A stretch of 64,000 nt of DNA, taken from assembly GCA_035621215.1 (NCBI GenBank), contig CP141729.1:2316944-2380943 (forward strand), given 5' to 3'. Numbering within the stretch: position 1 is the first letter of the stretch; each line of letters opens with the position of its first letter. Both the position numbers and the translations under genes were made by a program. The notes under the pieces are model-generated. The model was not told where the DNA came from. It searched no databases and worked only from the letters and a program-made list of their open reading frames with translations. This DNA comes from Oscillospiraceae bacterium MB08-C2-2 (GTDB lineage Bacteria; Bacillota; Clostridia; Oscillospirales; Ruminococcaceae). This document shows, one piece after another, positions 40,006-49,237 of this stretch.

Positions 40006-40371
40006 ATGATTAACACCATTTCCCTGACCGAGAACCGGGATTTCAAGAGGGCATACTCCAAAGGCAAAACTGCTGTTCATCCCCTTATGGCAGTTTATGT
40101 CGTCAAAAACCGAAAGCCCCTGAACCGTCTCGGGATTACCACCAGCAAGAAAATCGGGAGCGCTGTGGAGCGCAACCGGGCTCGCCGGATTATCAGGGAA
40201 GCCTTCCGTCAGGTGGAAAGCCAACTGCCAACCGGCTTAGATATTGTTGTGGTGGCACGGCGCAAAACTGTTTTTGCCAAAACAGCCGGTGTAACGGGCG
40301 GGCTGCTGGCCTCCTGCAAAAAGCTCGGTCTTTTAGATGGGGGAAGGAAAGCGCCTTCCGAACCGCTATGA
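40006..40371 (+). CDS. rnpA: Ribonuclease P protein component
   Basis: 121 residues. The RNase P protein signature is [28 protein letters not shown]. With the RNase P RNA it removes tRNA 5' leaders. The ATG start matches homologues ([13 protein letters not shown]), but a TTG at 39997 has AAAGG at a better 6-base spacing and could be the true start, adding three residues. The stop overlaps the yidD start (ATGA). Confidence 0.95.
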   Translation: MINTISLTENRDFKRAYSKGKTAVHPLMAVYVVKNRKPLNRLGITTSKKIGSAVERNRARRIIREAFRQVESQLPTGLDIVVVARRKTVFAKTAGVTGGLLASCKKLGLLDGGRKAPSEPL

Positions 40372-40631
40372 AAAAATGTATGCTTCTTTTGCTTCGGGGA
40401 TATAAGCGATGGATTTCTCCACTGCTTCCGCCGAGCTGTCGATTTCACCCCACCTGTTCAGTTTACGCCTATGAGGCCATCGAGCGTTTTGGCGTATCTC
40501 GGGGTGGGTTTCTTGCCATAAAGCGGCTGCTTCGGTGCAATCCCTGGTTTCCCGGGGGGTGTGACCCTGTTCCCACCCAGTGGGAGCAAAGGCGCCGCTC
40601 TCAAAAATCCGCAGCGGAGGATACAAAATGA
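40368..40631 (+). CDS. yidD: Membrane protein insertion efficiency factor YidD
   Basis: 87 residues. The family core is [20 protein letters not shown] and the later [17 protein letters not shown], with the conserved cysteines. It assists YidC-dependent membrane insertion. Overlaps rnpA and yidC by 4 bases each. Confidence 0.95.
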   Translation: MKKCMLLLLRGYKRWISPLLPPSCRFHPTCSVYAYEAIERFGVSRGGFLAIKRLLRCNPWFPGGCDPVPTQWEQRRRSQKSAAEDTK

Positions 40632-41710
40632 AATTTATCAATTCTCTGTTGGGTTACCCTTTGGGCTGGATTATGTGGCTTTGCTACAAAATCACCTCCA
40701 ATTATGGAGTAGCCCTTTTTATCTTTACTCTGGTAACCCGCATATTTATGGTGCCCACTGCCATTAAGCAGCAGAAAACCTCGGCCAAAATGGCTATGCT
40801 GCGCCCGAAAATGACTGAAATCCAGACCAAATATGCCAATAACAAGGAAAAGCTCAACGAGGAACTGATGAACCTCTATCAGAAAGAGGGATACAGCCCC
40901 ATGGCTGGATGCCTCCCCATGCTGATTCAGTTCCCTATCCTGTTTGGTCTCATTGATGTTATATATAAACCCATGACTCATATTCTGCGCCTGAGCAGTG
41001 AGGTCATTGAGATCGGTGCCAACATTGTCCGGGCAACGGTTGCCGATCCTGCCAAAATCGCAAATCATATTCAGCTGTATGTAATTAATGGGGTGAAGCA
41101 TGATCCCAGTGTCTACAGCGCTATGGGTGATTCGGCGGTTTCTGCCATTCAGTCCCTTAATTTGAATTCTTTTGGCATTGACCTGACTACACAGCCCACT
41201 TGGGATATGTTTAAAACCATTTTTACCGATTTTAACCCTGTACTTCTCATTCCCATCTTCTCAGGGATTACTTCTTTGGTTATGTCCATTATTTCTCTGC
41301 GCACCACAGCCGCCACCACCGACCCTGCTGCCGGAGCCAGCATGAAGGGCATGATGCTCACTATGCCCATTATGTCTCTTGTGATTGCATTTCAGGTGCC
41401 CGCCGGTGTTGGCCTTTACTGGGCCTATTCCAACTTGATCGGCGCTGTTCAGAGCGTGATCATGAACAAAATCTACAATCCTAGGGAAATGGCTGCAAAG
41501 GCACAGGCTGAGTATGAGGCCCAGCAGGAAAAAGAGCGCCAAGAGCGCATTGAGGCTAAAAAGAAAGCAAAAGAGGGCAAGCTGGAGGATCAGACAAAGG
41601 CTATGACCCAAAAAGAGCTCAATCGCCGTAAGCTGGCAGAAGCCCGCCAGCGGGATGCAGAGCGCTATGGCGAGGAATACGCCGATGTTACCGACGAAGA
41701 CCTCAAATAA
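40628..41710 (+). CDS. yidC: Membrane protein insertase YidC/SpoIIIJ
   Basis: 360 residues. It inserts membrane proteins with or without Sec. Hydrophobic segments occur near residues 12-40, 95-115, 215-240 and 255-300. The family core is [22 protein letters not shown], followed by YKPMTHIL; the hydrophilic C-terminal tail is rich in lysine and glutamate (coiled coil). No lipobox is present at the N-terminus, unlike Bacillus SpoIIIJ. I start at the ATG overlapping the yidD stop, with GGAGG 7 bases upstream. Confidence 0.95.
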   Translation: MKFINSLLGYPLGWIMWLCYKITSNYGVALFIFTLVTRIFMVPTAIKQQKTSAKMAMLRPKMTEIQTKYANNKEKLNEELMNLYQKEGYSPMAGCLPMLIQFPILFGLIDVIYKPMTHILRLSSEVIEIGANIVRATVADPAKIANHIQLYVINGVKHDPSVYSAMGDSAVSAIQSLNLNSFGIDLTTQPTWDMFKTIFTDFNPVLLIPIFSGITSLVMSIISLRTTAATTDPAAGASMKGMMLTMPIMSLVIAFQVPAGVGLYWAYSNLIGAVQSVIMNKIYNPREMAAKAQAEYEAQQEKERQERIEAKKKAKEGKLEDQTKAMTQKELNRRKLAEARQRDAERYGEEYADVTDEDLK

Positions 41711-41755
41711 TCCGGCCTTGTCATGGCCCATTGTGAATAAAAAGGAGGCTAAACC

Positions 41756-42898
41756 TTGCTAAGGGAAATTATAGAAACCGGCAAGACAGTCGACGCTGCT
41801 ATCGATTCAGCCTGTGAAAAATTGGGATGCCCTCGTGAAGATATTGAATGGGAAATTATCAGTTTGCCCAGAAAAAGCTTTTTAGGTCTTGTGAACACAC
41901 CGGCTAAGGTTCGTGTCAGTGTTCCGGTTAAGGATGTCCCGGCCCCCAAGCCCAGAGCTGTTCGTGAACCGGCTCGTCAGGCAAGTCGCCCTGCTCCTGC
42001 TCCGGCAGCTGCACCGGTTAAGGCACCCGCTGCTCCTAAAAAGGAAGCTGCCCCTGCCCCCGTACAAGCGGAAGCGCCTGTGCAGACAGCGCCGAAAGCC
42101 CCCCGCCCTGTTGGCGATAAAGAAAAGCTGGCCACTGAGTATGTTTCGGATATGATCCGTGCGTTGGGTGTGGAGGCCGAGGTTACCACCGAGCTCCACG
42201 AGGAGGATATGGTGGTGAACGTAGCCGGAAACGGCTTAGGTGTTATGATTGGCCGCCGGGGTGAAACCTTGGATGCCATTCAGTATTTGGCAGGTCTTGT
42301 GGTTAATCGTTTGGAGGGTGATTATCTCCGGGTGACCATTGATTGCGGCAATTACCGCAACAAACGGCGGACAACTCTGGAAGCGCTGGCTAAGAAAATC
42401 GGCGCTCAGGTTGCCAAAACCGGCAAAAGCGTGACCTTGGAGCCTATGAATCCTTTCGAACGCCGTGTGATTCACGCCACTGTTTCAGAGATTCAAGGCG
42501 CTTCTTCCACTTCCATTGGTGAAGGTGCAGGGCGCCGTGTGGTTATTTCTTCCAGCGATGCACCAGCCCCGGCTCCTCATTCCTCCGGCGAGCGCCGTGA
42601 GCATAAGAGCGAGCCTCGGGATCGGGACCGCAGAAGAAGCCGCCGCGGCGGACCAAGCGTTCCCCGTCGGGATTATCTGGATATTAAGGATGGCGGTTTC
42701 CGCACCACCGGGTCTTCTGAAAAAGAAAATCGGCCTTTCCGTAAACCCGATCCAGAGCCGCCTGTTCGGCAGGAAGAAAAAACTTCCGCAGAAGGATTTG
42801 TTCCCAACCGGCCAGTTGCTGAAAAAGCTCCGGCTAAAACACAGCCTAAGATCGAGCTGGAAACAGCCCCTCTTTACGGCAAAATTGATCTGGAATAA
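41756..42898 (+). CDS. jag: Jag/KhpB-family RNA-binding protein
   Basis: 380 residues with a TTG start 6 bases after AAGGAGG. Jag_N domain: REIIETGKTVDAAIDSACEK and RKSFLGLV (residues 1-45). A proline/alanine-rich linker spans about 60-120. KH domain with GVMIGRRGETLDAIQYL near 165-180. R3H motif NPFERRVIHATVSE near 230. A further 130 residues form a charged, disordered tail ending LYGKIDLE, longer than in Bacillus Jag. KhpB proteins bind RNA and affect cell elongation; the yidC-jag pairing is standard. Confidence 0.93.
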   Translation: MLREIIETGKTVDAAIDSACEKLGCPREDIEWEIISLPRKSFLGLVNTPAKVRVSVPVKDVPAPKPRAVREPARQASRPAPAPAAAPVKAPAAPKKEAAPAPVQAEAPVQTAPKAPRPVGDKEKLATEYVSDMIRALGVEAEVTTELHEEDMVVNVAGNGLGVMIGRRGETLDAIQYLAGLVVNRLEGDYLRVTIDCGNYRNKRRTTLEALAKKIGAQVAKTGKSVTLEPMNPFERRVIHATVSEIQGASSTSIGEGAGRRVVISSSDAPAPAPHSSGERREHKSEPRDRDRRRSRRGGPSVPRRDYLDIKDGGFRTTGSSEKENRPFRKPDPEPPVRQEEKTSAEGFVPNRPVAEKAPAKTQPKIELETAPLYGKIDLE

Positions 42899-42945
42899 CC
42901 TTGACCACAGGATTTTCACAGCAATGTGGGAATCCTGTTTTTTCT

Positions 42946-43040
42946 CGTACTTTCTTTTTGAAAAAAAGAAGGTACGCAAAGAAAAACCACTTTGAGCATG
43001 GGGCAGCAAAAATTCTTGCCTTTGTACCCGATGGCTATCC
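42946..43040. repeat. Type A hairpin and partial block B between jag and mnmE
   Basis: CGTACTTTCTTTTT / AAAAAAGAAGGTACG with one wobble pair (42946-42976), tail GCAAAGAAAAACC, then the end of a block B (AAAATTCTTGCCTTTGTACC through CGATGG at about 43010-43034). Confidence 0.75.
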
Positions 43041-43116
43041 TTCTATATTGTTTTTCTAAAAAATAGGTGATGTGCAAAATAAGCGACAAAGCCCCCTTGG
43101 AAAGGAGATGCAACCC

Positions 43117-44484
43117 ATGGAAAACTCAACAATCGCCGCCATTTCCACCCCCTTTGGGCAGGGCGGAATCGGAATCGTGCGCGTCAGCGGCCCGGATGCT
43201 TTTCAGGTGGCTGAGGCGGTCTTTCGCCCCTTTGGCGGAAAATCTGCTGAGGAAATGGAAGGCTATACCGCCGCTTTGGGCCGGGTGTTTGATGAACAGG
43301 GGGATTTGGACGATTGTATCCTCACTGTTTTCCGGGCACCACGAAGCTATACCGGTGAGAATGTGGCGGAGCTGAGCTGCCATGGTGGCTCCTATAACCT
43401 CCAGCGGGTGCTGCGCCTGTGCTTGGAAAAGGGAGCGGCTCCTGCACAGCCGGGGGAGTTTACCCGCCGGGCTTTTTTAAACGGCAAGCTGGATTTGACA
43501 CAGGCCGAAGCCGTGATGGATGTGATTGCTGCCCAGTCGGATGCGGCTCTGCGGGGGGCGCTTTCCATGCGGGATGGCGCTTTGACCAAAGCCATACAGG
43601 CTCTTTGCGGGGAGCTGCTGGAGCAGGCTTCTCATCTGGCGGCATGGGCTGATTACCCGGAAGAAGAAATTGAAGAGGTGGAAACACAGGCGCTCTCAGT
43701 TGCTCTTTCCACCACTCAGAAAAAAATAGATCGGCTTCTTGCAAGCTTTGATAAGGGAAAGATTTTGAGAGAGGGAATTTCTGCTGTCTTGGCAGGAAAA
43801 CCCAATGTGGGAAAATCCACTCTGATGAATTTACTAGCCGGTGCGCGCCGCAGCATTGTAACGGCCATACCCGGTACCACACGGGATGTGGTGGAAGAAA
43901 CCGTTCGGGTGGGGAAGGTCATCCTGCGCTTAGCGGATACAGCGGGGCTTCGCTCCACCAACGATCCGGTGGAAGCAGTGGGAGTGGAGCTTGCCCGGGA
44001 TCGCTTGGAGGAAAGCGGCCTGATACTGGCGGTTTTTGATAGCTCGGTTCCTTTGGAACAGGAGGATTTGCTATTGCTGGAGCAGTGCCGTTCCCGGCCT
44101 GCTGTGGCGGTGGTTAACAAAAGCGATTTGCCCTCCAAGCTGGAATTGGAAAAGGTGCGGGAGGCCATTCCTTTAACGGTTATGGTGAGCGCCGCTACCG
44201 GTACCGGAGCTGCTGCGCTGGAACAGGCCATTGAACGGGCTGTGGGCATAGCCGGGTTGGATGCGGCGGCCCCCATGCTGTTTAGTGAGCGTCAGCGGAG
44301 CTGTATCAGCAAAGCACGAGAGCAGCTTGAGCAGGCAACTGAGGCTCTTGCTTTTGGCATGACCTTGGATGCGATCAGCGTTTGCTTGGATTGCGCTTTG
44401 GATTCTCTTTTGGTGCTGACCGGCCAAAAAGCCACCGAGCAGGTGGTGGAGCAAGTTTTCGCCCGCTTTTGCGTGGGTAAATAG
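43117..44484 (+). CDS. mnmE: tRNA modification GTPase MnmE
   Basis: 455 residues. With MnmG it adds the 5-carboxymethylaminomethyl group to wobble uridine. The N-terminal folate-binding domain begins TIAAISTPFGQGGIGIVRVSG. The G domain has LAGKPNVGKSTLMNLL, TTRDVVEE, LADTAGLR and NKSDL. The C-terminus FARFCVGK has the essential cysteine. ATG 43117 is 9 bases after AAAGGAG. Confidence 0.97.
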   Translation: MENSTIAAISTPFGQGGIGIVRVSGPDAFQVAEAVFRPFGGKSAEEMEGYTAALGRVFDEQGDLDDCILTVFRAPRSYTGENVAELSCHGGSYNLQRVLRLCLEKGAAPAQPGEFTRRAFLNGKLDLTQAEAVMDVIAAQSDAALRGALSMRDGALTKAIQALCGELLEQASHLAAWADYPEEEIEEVETQALSVALSTTQKKIDRLLASFDKGKILREGISAVLAGKPNVGKSTLMNLLAGARRSIVTAIPGTTRDVVEETVRVGKVILRLADTAGLRSTNDPVEAVGVELARDRLEESGLILAVFDSSVPLEQEDLLLLEQCRSRPAVAVVNKSDLPSKLELEKVREAIPLTVMVSAATGTGAAALEQAIERAVGIAGLDAAAPMLFSERQRSCISKAREQLEQATEALAFGMTLDAISVCLDCALDSLLVLTGQKATEQVVEQVFARFCVGK

Positions 44485-44520
44485 ATCGCAACTTTTAGAA
44501 ATACAGGGGTGCAAGGATAG

Positions 44521-46407
44521 ATGGAGTATAACGCTGGCAGCTATGATATAGCGGTAATTGGAGCGGGACATGCCGGGGTGGAGGCAGCTTTGGCGGCGGC
44601 ACGGCTGGGAGCCACAGTGGCTCTCTTTTCCATATCGTTGGATGCGGTATCCAATATGCCCTGCAACCCTTCCATCGGAGGAACCGCCAAGGGGCATTTG
44701 GTGCGGGAGATCGATGCTTTGGGCGGTGAAATGGGTAAGGGTGCGGACGAGGTTTTCATTCAGAGCCGTATGCTGAACCGGGGGAAAGGCCCTGCTGTTC
44801 ACAGCCTGCGGGTACAGGCTGACCGAACCGCCTACCGTCTGCGTATGAAGCGGGTGGTGGAGGAACAGCCTCGCCTTTCTCTCAAGCAGGCTGAGATTGT
44901 GGAGCTGCGATTGGATGAGCAGGGGAGAGTCTCTCAGGTGGTGACCCACTTGGGGGCTGTCTACCAAGTTAAGGCCGCTGTGATTGCAGCGGGAACCTTT
45001 CTCAACGCCCGGATTTATGTGGGAGATTATTCCTTTGAAAGCGGCCCGGATGGCCTCCACAGTGCCAGGGGACTTTCAGCATCGCTGGAAAATCTTGGAA
45101 TTCCCCTGCGCCGCTTTAAGACCGGAACCCCCGCCCGGGTACACAAGGATTCCATTGACTTTTCCCAACTGGAAGAGCAGCAGGGGGATGAGCCGGTGGT
45201 TCCCTTTTCCTTTGGTACCACAAAGCCTCTTTACAATCAGGCGGTCTGCCATATCGCCTATACCAACGAGGCCACCCATGAGGTGATCAAGGCCAATCTC
45301 CACCGTTCGCCGCTCTATGGTGGAAAGATTCACGGCATTGGTGCTCGGTATTGCCCCAGCATCGAGGATAAAGTAGTCCGCTTTGCGGATAAGCCGCGCC
45401 ATCAGGTTTTTGTGGAGCCTATGGGCCTTGATACCCGGGAGATGTATTTGCAGGGGCTTTCTTCCTCCTTGCCCGAGGATGTACAGATTGCCCTTTACCG
45501 CACCATCAAGGGCTTTGAGCACCTTGAAATTACCCGCAATGCCTATGCCATTGAATACGATTGCATTGACCCAACCCTTTTGGCACCTACGCTGGAATTT
45601 CTCAGCATTGAGGGGCTGTATGGGGCAGGGCAGTTTAACGGAACCTCCGGTTATGAGGAGGCAGCGGCCCAAGGCTTGATGGCGGGCATCAACGCCGCCT
45701 TGAAGGTATTGGGGCGGCCTGCCTTTACGCTGGATCGCTCCACTTCCTATATCGGAACATTGATCGATGATTTGATTACCAAAGGTTGTATGGATCCTTA
45801 CCGCATGATGACCTCCCGTTCGGAGTTTCGCCTGCTTTTGCGGCAGGATAACGCCGATACCCGCCTAACCCCCTTGGGCCGGGAGCTAGGGCTCATTGAT
45901 GACATCCGCTGGGAAATGTTTCATGTGAAACAAGCCCACAAGGAACAGGAAATCCGCAGACTGGAACAAACCACCGTTGCCCCCAGCCCGGAGCTGAACA
46001 AAATGCTGGAAGAAAGAGAAACCTCCCCTATATCCACTGGGGCAAAGCTGGCGGATTTACTGCGGCGGCCGCAGGTGAGCTATGAGGATTTGGAGCCCTT
46101 TGATAGGGAGCGAAAGTCTCTTGCACCGGGTGCCTCCGAGCAGGCAGAGATTGAAATTAAATATGCCGGGTACATCCAAAAGCAGAAGGCGCAGGTGGAG
46201 CAGATGCAGCGTCTGGAAAAGGTGCCTCTGCCCATAGGGCTGGATTACAGTCAGGTGGGTGGGATTCGGTTGGAGGCCAGAGAAAAGCTGGGCCGCATTC
46301 AGCCAGTCAGCTTGGGGCAAGCATCCCGGATTTCCGGTGTAACACCGGCCGATGTTGCCGTGCTGCACATTTACTTGACCCAACGAAAGGGGGAAGCCCA
46401 TGCTTGA
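44521..46407 (+). CDS. mnmG: tRNA uridine 5-carboxymethylaminomethyl modification enzyme MnmG
   Basis: 628 residues. FAD-binding motif IAVIGAGHAGVEAALAAARL at the start; MPCNPSIGGTAKGHLVREID and TGTPARVHKDSIDF follow. The partner of MnmE. The gene contains a parS-like palindrome (45917-45932). It ends overlapping rsmG by 8 bases. Confidence 0.97.
   Translation: MEYNAGSYDIAVIGAGHAGVEAALAAARLGATVALFSISLDAVSNMPCNPSIGGTAKGHLVREIDALGGEMGKGADEVFIQSRMLNRGKGPAVHSLRVQADRTAYRLRMKRVVEEQPRLSLKQAEIVELRLDEQGRVSQVVTHLGAVYQVKAAVIAAGTFLNARIYVGDYSFESGPDGLHSARGLSASLENLGIPLRRFKTGTPARVHKDSIDFSQLEEQQGDEPVVPFSFGTTKPLYNQAVCHIAYTNEATHEVIKANLHRSPLYGGKIHGIGARYCPSIEDKVVRFADKPRHQVFVEPMGLDTREMYLQGLSSSLPEDVQIALYRTIKGFEHLEITRNAYAIEYDCIDPTLLAPTLEFLSIEGLYGAGQFNGTSGYEEAAAQGLMAGINAALKVLGRPAFTLDRSTSYIGTLIDDLITKGCMDPYRMMTSRSEFRLLLRQDNADTRLTPLGRELGLIDDIRWEMFHVKQAHKEQEIRRLEQTTVAPSPELNKMLEERETSPISTGAKLADLLRRPQVSYEDLEPFDRERKSLAPGASEQAEIEIKYAGYIQKQKAQVEQMQRLEKVPLPIGLDYSQVGGIRLEAREKLGRIQPVSLGQASRISGVTPADVAVLHIYLTQRKGEAHA
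45917..45932. promoter_or_regulatory. parS: parS-like site inside mnmG
   Basis: TGTTTCATGTGAAACA: two perfect 7-base arms around a TG centre. It differs from the Firmicute parS consensus TGTTTCACGTGAAACA only at one central base. ParB would nucleate here near the origin. Confidence 0.8.
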
Positions 46408-47110
46408 TCGGGAGAAGCTGATTCACTGGGCGGGGGAGCTGGGCATTGAGCTGGCCCCTTCTATGGTGGAGCAAATGGATGAATACGCCTCCTTTCTGGT
46501 GGAATACAACCAAAAGGTGAACTTGACCGCTATCACCCAGCCGGTAGAAATTGCAGTCAAGCATTTTCTAGATAGCTTGCTTCTGCTGCGGGCAGGGGAG
46601 CTGAAACAGGGTGCTACGCTTTTGGATGTGGGAACCGGCGCAGGCTTTCCGGGGGTACCGCTGAAAATTGCCCGTCCGGATTTGCAGGTAACCCTTATGG
46701 ATAGCCTGCAAAAGCGCATTGTCTTTTTGGAAGAGCTTTCCAGAAGGCTGGGGCAGGATACCCGCTGTATCCATGGCCGTGGTGAGGAATTGGGCAATAA
46801 GCCTGTTTATCGGGAAAGCTTTGATTGGGTAACCGCTCGGGCGGTGGCAGGCTTGCCGGTTCTTTGTGAATATTGCTTGCCTTTTGTCCGAGTAGGGGGA
46901 ACCTTTGCGGCCCTAAAAGGCCCGGATGCCGCACAAGAGTTGGCCAAGGCAGAAAGGGCAATTGAGTTTTTAGGTGGAAAAGTGCAAAAACTTGTCCCCT
47001 TTGATTTGCCTTTGGATAACCACCGTGTGTTGGTGCTCATAAAAAAGATTAGGCAAACACCGCCAAAATACCCCAGAAACGCTGGGAAAATTACAAAAAC
47101 GCCTCTGTAA
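46400..47110 (+). CDS. rsmG: 16S rRNA (guanine-N7)-methyltransferase RsmG
   Basis: 236 residues. It methylates G527 (E. coli numbering) of 16S rRNA. Motif I is LLDVGTGAGFPGVPLKIARP, then VTLMDSLQKRIVFLEEL and DWVTARAVAGLPVL. N-terminal NQKVNLTAIT is typical. Its stop codon is in the terminator hairpin that follows. Confidence 0.96.
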   Translation: MLDREKLIHWAGELGIELAPSMVEQMDEYASFLVEYNQKVNLTAITQPVEIAVKHFLDSLLLLRAGELKQGATLLDVGTGAGFPGVPLKIARPDLQVTLMDSLQKRIVFLEELSRRLGQDTRCIHGRGEELGNKPVYRESFDWVTARAVAGLPVLCEYCLPFVRVGGTFAALKGPDAAQELAKAERAIEFLGGKVQKLVPFDLPLDNHRVLVLIKKIRQTPPKYPRNAGKITKTPL

Positions 47111-47123
47111 AGGGGCGTTTTTT
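47095..47123 (+). terminator. Terminator overlapping the rsmG stop
   Basis: Stem AAAAACGCCTC / GGGGCGTTTTT (11 bp with one wobble), 6-base loop, T-run. The TAA stop lies in the loop. Confidence 0.85.
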
Positions 47124-47231
47124 GCTGTGTTACGGCGTTTTCTGCGATGAAAACTTCTGGCATCCTTGGCGTGTCTTTGCTATACTGAGTATGGACAAGC
47201 TTCTGATTCGTTTAGGATGGCGGTGAAAAGC

Positions 47232-48086
47232 ATGACTATACCAATGCTCACGAAACGAAACAAAGAGATCAACCGGGTTGTAATGCTGCCCTTGGAAAAG
47301 ATTGTCTCCAACCGGGCACAGCCACGGAAATATTTTGAACAAGGAGCCATTGAGGAGCTGGCGGCCAGCATACAGAGTAACGGCCTGCTCCAGCCTGTAA
47401 CAGTGCGAAAAACAGCCAGAGGCGATTATGAGCTGATTGCGGGCGAACGGCGAACACGGGCTTACCGCTTTTTGGGCCGTGAATCTATTCCTGCCATTGT
47501 CGAAGAGATGGATGACAGCCGATCAGCGGCTTTAGCGCTGGTAGAAAACCTCCAGCGTATGGATTTGCACTATTTGGAGGAAGCCGCAGGCATTGCGGCC
47601 CTTATGGAGCAAGAAGGGCTGACCCAGCAGCAGGTGGCCGCAAAGCTGGGGAAGGCACAATCCACCGTTGCCAACAAGCTGCGCCTGCTCAAGCTGGATA
47701 ACACCGTTTGCCGCCAACTTTTGGAGGCCAATATGGGGGAGCGCCATGCCAGAGCACTGTTAAAGCTGGAAAACCCCGAGCTTCGGCAAAAGGCCGCCCG
47801 CCATATGGCGCGCAATGCGCTAACTGTGGAGCAGTCGGAAAAATACATAGAAGGGCTTATGGCGCAGGCCGCTAAGCCCAAGGGTACCCGGCTGTATATT
47901 GTGAAGGATATTCGCCTGTTTCTCAATACCATTGAAAAAGCAGTGGGCATTATGCGGCAGGCCGGTATTTCGGTGGATTCCCAAACCCGGGAGGAGAGCG
48001 GTTATCTAGAAATTGTGGTGCGTGTGCCCAGAGGGCAGGCTTATCAGAGGAAGGAGCCTCCCATGCAGCAGCTTTCTATCTTATAA
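47232..48086 (+). CDS. noc: Nucleoid occlusion protein Noc (ParB family)
   Basis: 284 residues. CTPase/ParB domain: LIAGERRTRAYRFLG and ALVENLQRMDLHYLEEA; helix-turn-helix AAKLGKAQSTVANKLRLLKL. The recognition-helix residues fit published Noc rather than ParB signatures: Q (AQST) and K (ANKL), then ERHARAL, where the ParB at 49238 has R (SRPV), T (ANTV) and MGHAKAL. The position between rsmG and parA is also that of Noc in Bacillus. The best start lacks the N-terminal amphipathic membrane-targeting helix known from Bacillus Noc; an ATG at 47217 would add five residues. Confidence 0.85.
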   Translation: MTIPMLTKRNKEINRVVMLPLEKIVSNRAQPRKYFEQGAIEELAASIQSNGLLQPVTVRKTARGDYELIAGERRTRAYRFLGRESIPAIVEEMDDSRSAALALVENLQRMDLHYLEEAAGIAALMEQEGLTQQQVAAKLGKAQSTVANKLRLLKLDNTVCRQLLEANMGERHARALLKLENPELRQKAARHMARNALTVEQSEKYIEGLMAQAAKPKGTRLYIVKDIRLFLNTIEKAVGIMRQAGISVDSQTREESGYLEIVVRVPRGQAYQRKEPPMQQLSIL

Positions 48087-48165
48087 TGTATACTGGTGTT
48101 TTTCTGCCGCAGGTTGAAGTTATATTTGGCCTGCAGCTGAAATAAAAAGGATTCCTGCTGATTAC

Positions 48166-48198
48166 AAAAAGGGCCGTCCCATTGGGGCGGCCCTTTTT
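48166..48198 (+). terminator. Terminator after noc
   Basis: Stem AAAAAGGGCCGTCCC / GGGGCGGCCCTTTTT with a 3-base loop and T-run, one wobble pair. Confidence 0.9.
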
Positions 48199-48224
48199 GT
48201 GCATTTGGGGGAGGGGGAGAAGAC

Positions 48225-48457
48225 TTTTCCACAACTTTATTGTTCCATGTGGAACAACTTGTCCGCCAAACCCCAGAATAGAGTGGAATTTTATGGCGAA
48301 TGGTGTTATAATAACCTTATATTTACTACAAGTCTATCCTTTTCTGAACCATACAGGTGCTTTTTTAGAAGCAGAGAGCCAAAACCGCCTTTTGCCGGTC
48401 TGTTTTTCCCCCTAAAAGAAGAACCGGCCGAGAATCAGCAACACAAGGAGTGCGTCA
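48225..48457 (+). promoter_or_regulatory. parS: parA upstream region: DnaA-box-like site, parS-like site and promoter
   Basis: TTTTCCACA (48225-48233) is one mismatch from a DnaA box. TGTTCCATGTGGAACA (48241-48256) is a perfect two-arm palindrome of the parS type, two bases per arm-pair different from consensus. An extended -10, TGTTATAAT, is at 48304-48312 with only a weak -35. Binding of ParB or DnaA here could control parA-parB expression. No gene in 48087-48457. Confidence 0.65.
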
Positions 48458-49222
48458 ATGGGTAAAATCGTAGCAATTGCCAATCAAAAGGGTGGTGTGG
48501 GCAAAACCACCACAGCCATCAATTTGGCGGCAGCGCTGGGTGAAATGGGACACACTGTTTTGCTCATTGATATTGATCCCCAAGGCAATGCCACCAGTGG
48601 AATGGGGGTAAAAAAGCGGGATATTCTGCAATCCACCTACAATCTGCTGATTGGCGATGCCACGGTGGAGGAAACCTTGGTGCGCACCGAGTTTAAGAAT
48701 GTGGATTTGCTCCCCTCCAATATCAACTTGGCCGGTGTGGAAATTGAGCTGGTGGAACTGGATCAGCGGGTTTTTCGTCTGCGGCAGGCTATTGCGCCGG
48801 TCAAGGAGCAGTATGAATACATTTTCATCGACTGCCCGCCCTCTCTGGGGCTGATCACTCTCAACGCTTTGTGTGCCTCCAGTGGAATATTGGTGCCGAT
48901 ACAGTGCGAATACTATGCGCTGGAGGGGCTTTCTCAGCTGATGGCCACCGTCCGTCAGGTGCGGCGGATGTACAACGAGGATTTGGAGCTGGAAGGCGTT
49001 ATCCTGACTATGTTTGATAGCCGCCTGAATCTGACCCTTCAGGTTGTGGCAGAGGTTAAGAAATATTTTCCGGGTAAGGTCTATAAATCGGTAATTCCCC
49101 GGAATGTGCGTCTGGCGGAGGCTCCCAGCTATGGCCAGCCGATTTTGTATTATGAGCGGAGCTCTAAGGGGACACAGGCCTACAATGATTTAGCGGCCGA
49201 ATTTCTGACCAATCAAAAATAA
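48458..49222 (+). CDS. parA: Chromosome partitioning ATPase ParA/Soj
   Basis: 254 residues. Deviant Walker A: IANQKGGVGKTTTAINLAAA; Walker A'/B: LLIDIDPQGNATSG and YIFIDCPPSLG. Soj-type short ParA without an extra N-terminal DNA-binding domain; in Bacillus it also controls DnaA. AAGGAG precedes the ATG. Cotranscribed with parB, 15 bases apart. Confidence 0.97.
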   Translation: MGKIVAIANQKGGVGKTTTAINLAAALGEMGHTVLLIDIDPQGNATSGMGVKKRDILQSTYNLLIGDATVEETLVRTEFKNVDLLPSNINLAGVEIELVELDQRVFRLRQAIAPVKEQYEYIFIDCPPSLGLITLNALCASSGILVPIQCEYYALEGLSQLMATVRQVRRMYNEDLELEGVILTMFDSRLNLTLQVVAEVKKYFPGKVYKSVIPRNVRLAEAPSYGQPILYYERSSKGTQAYNDLAAEFLTNQK

Positions 49223-49237
49223 AGGGGAGGGAGCTCC

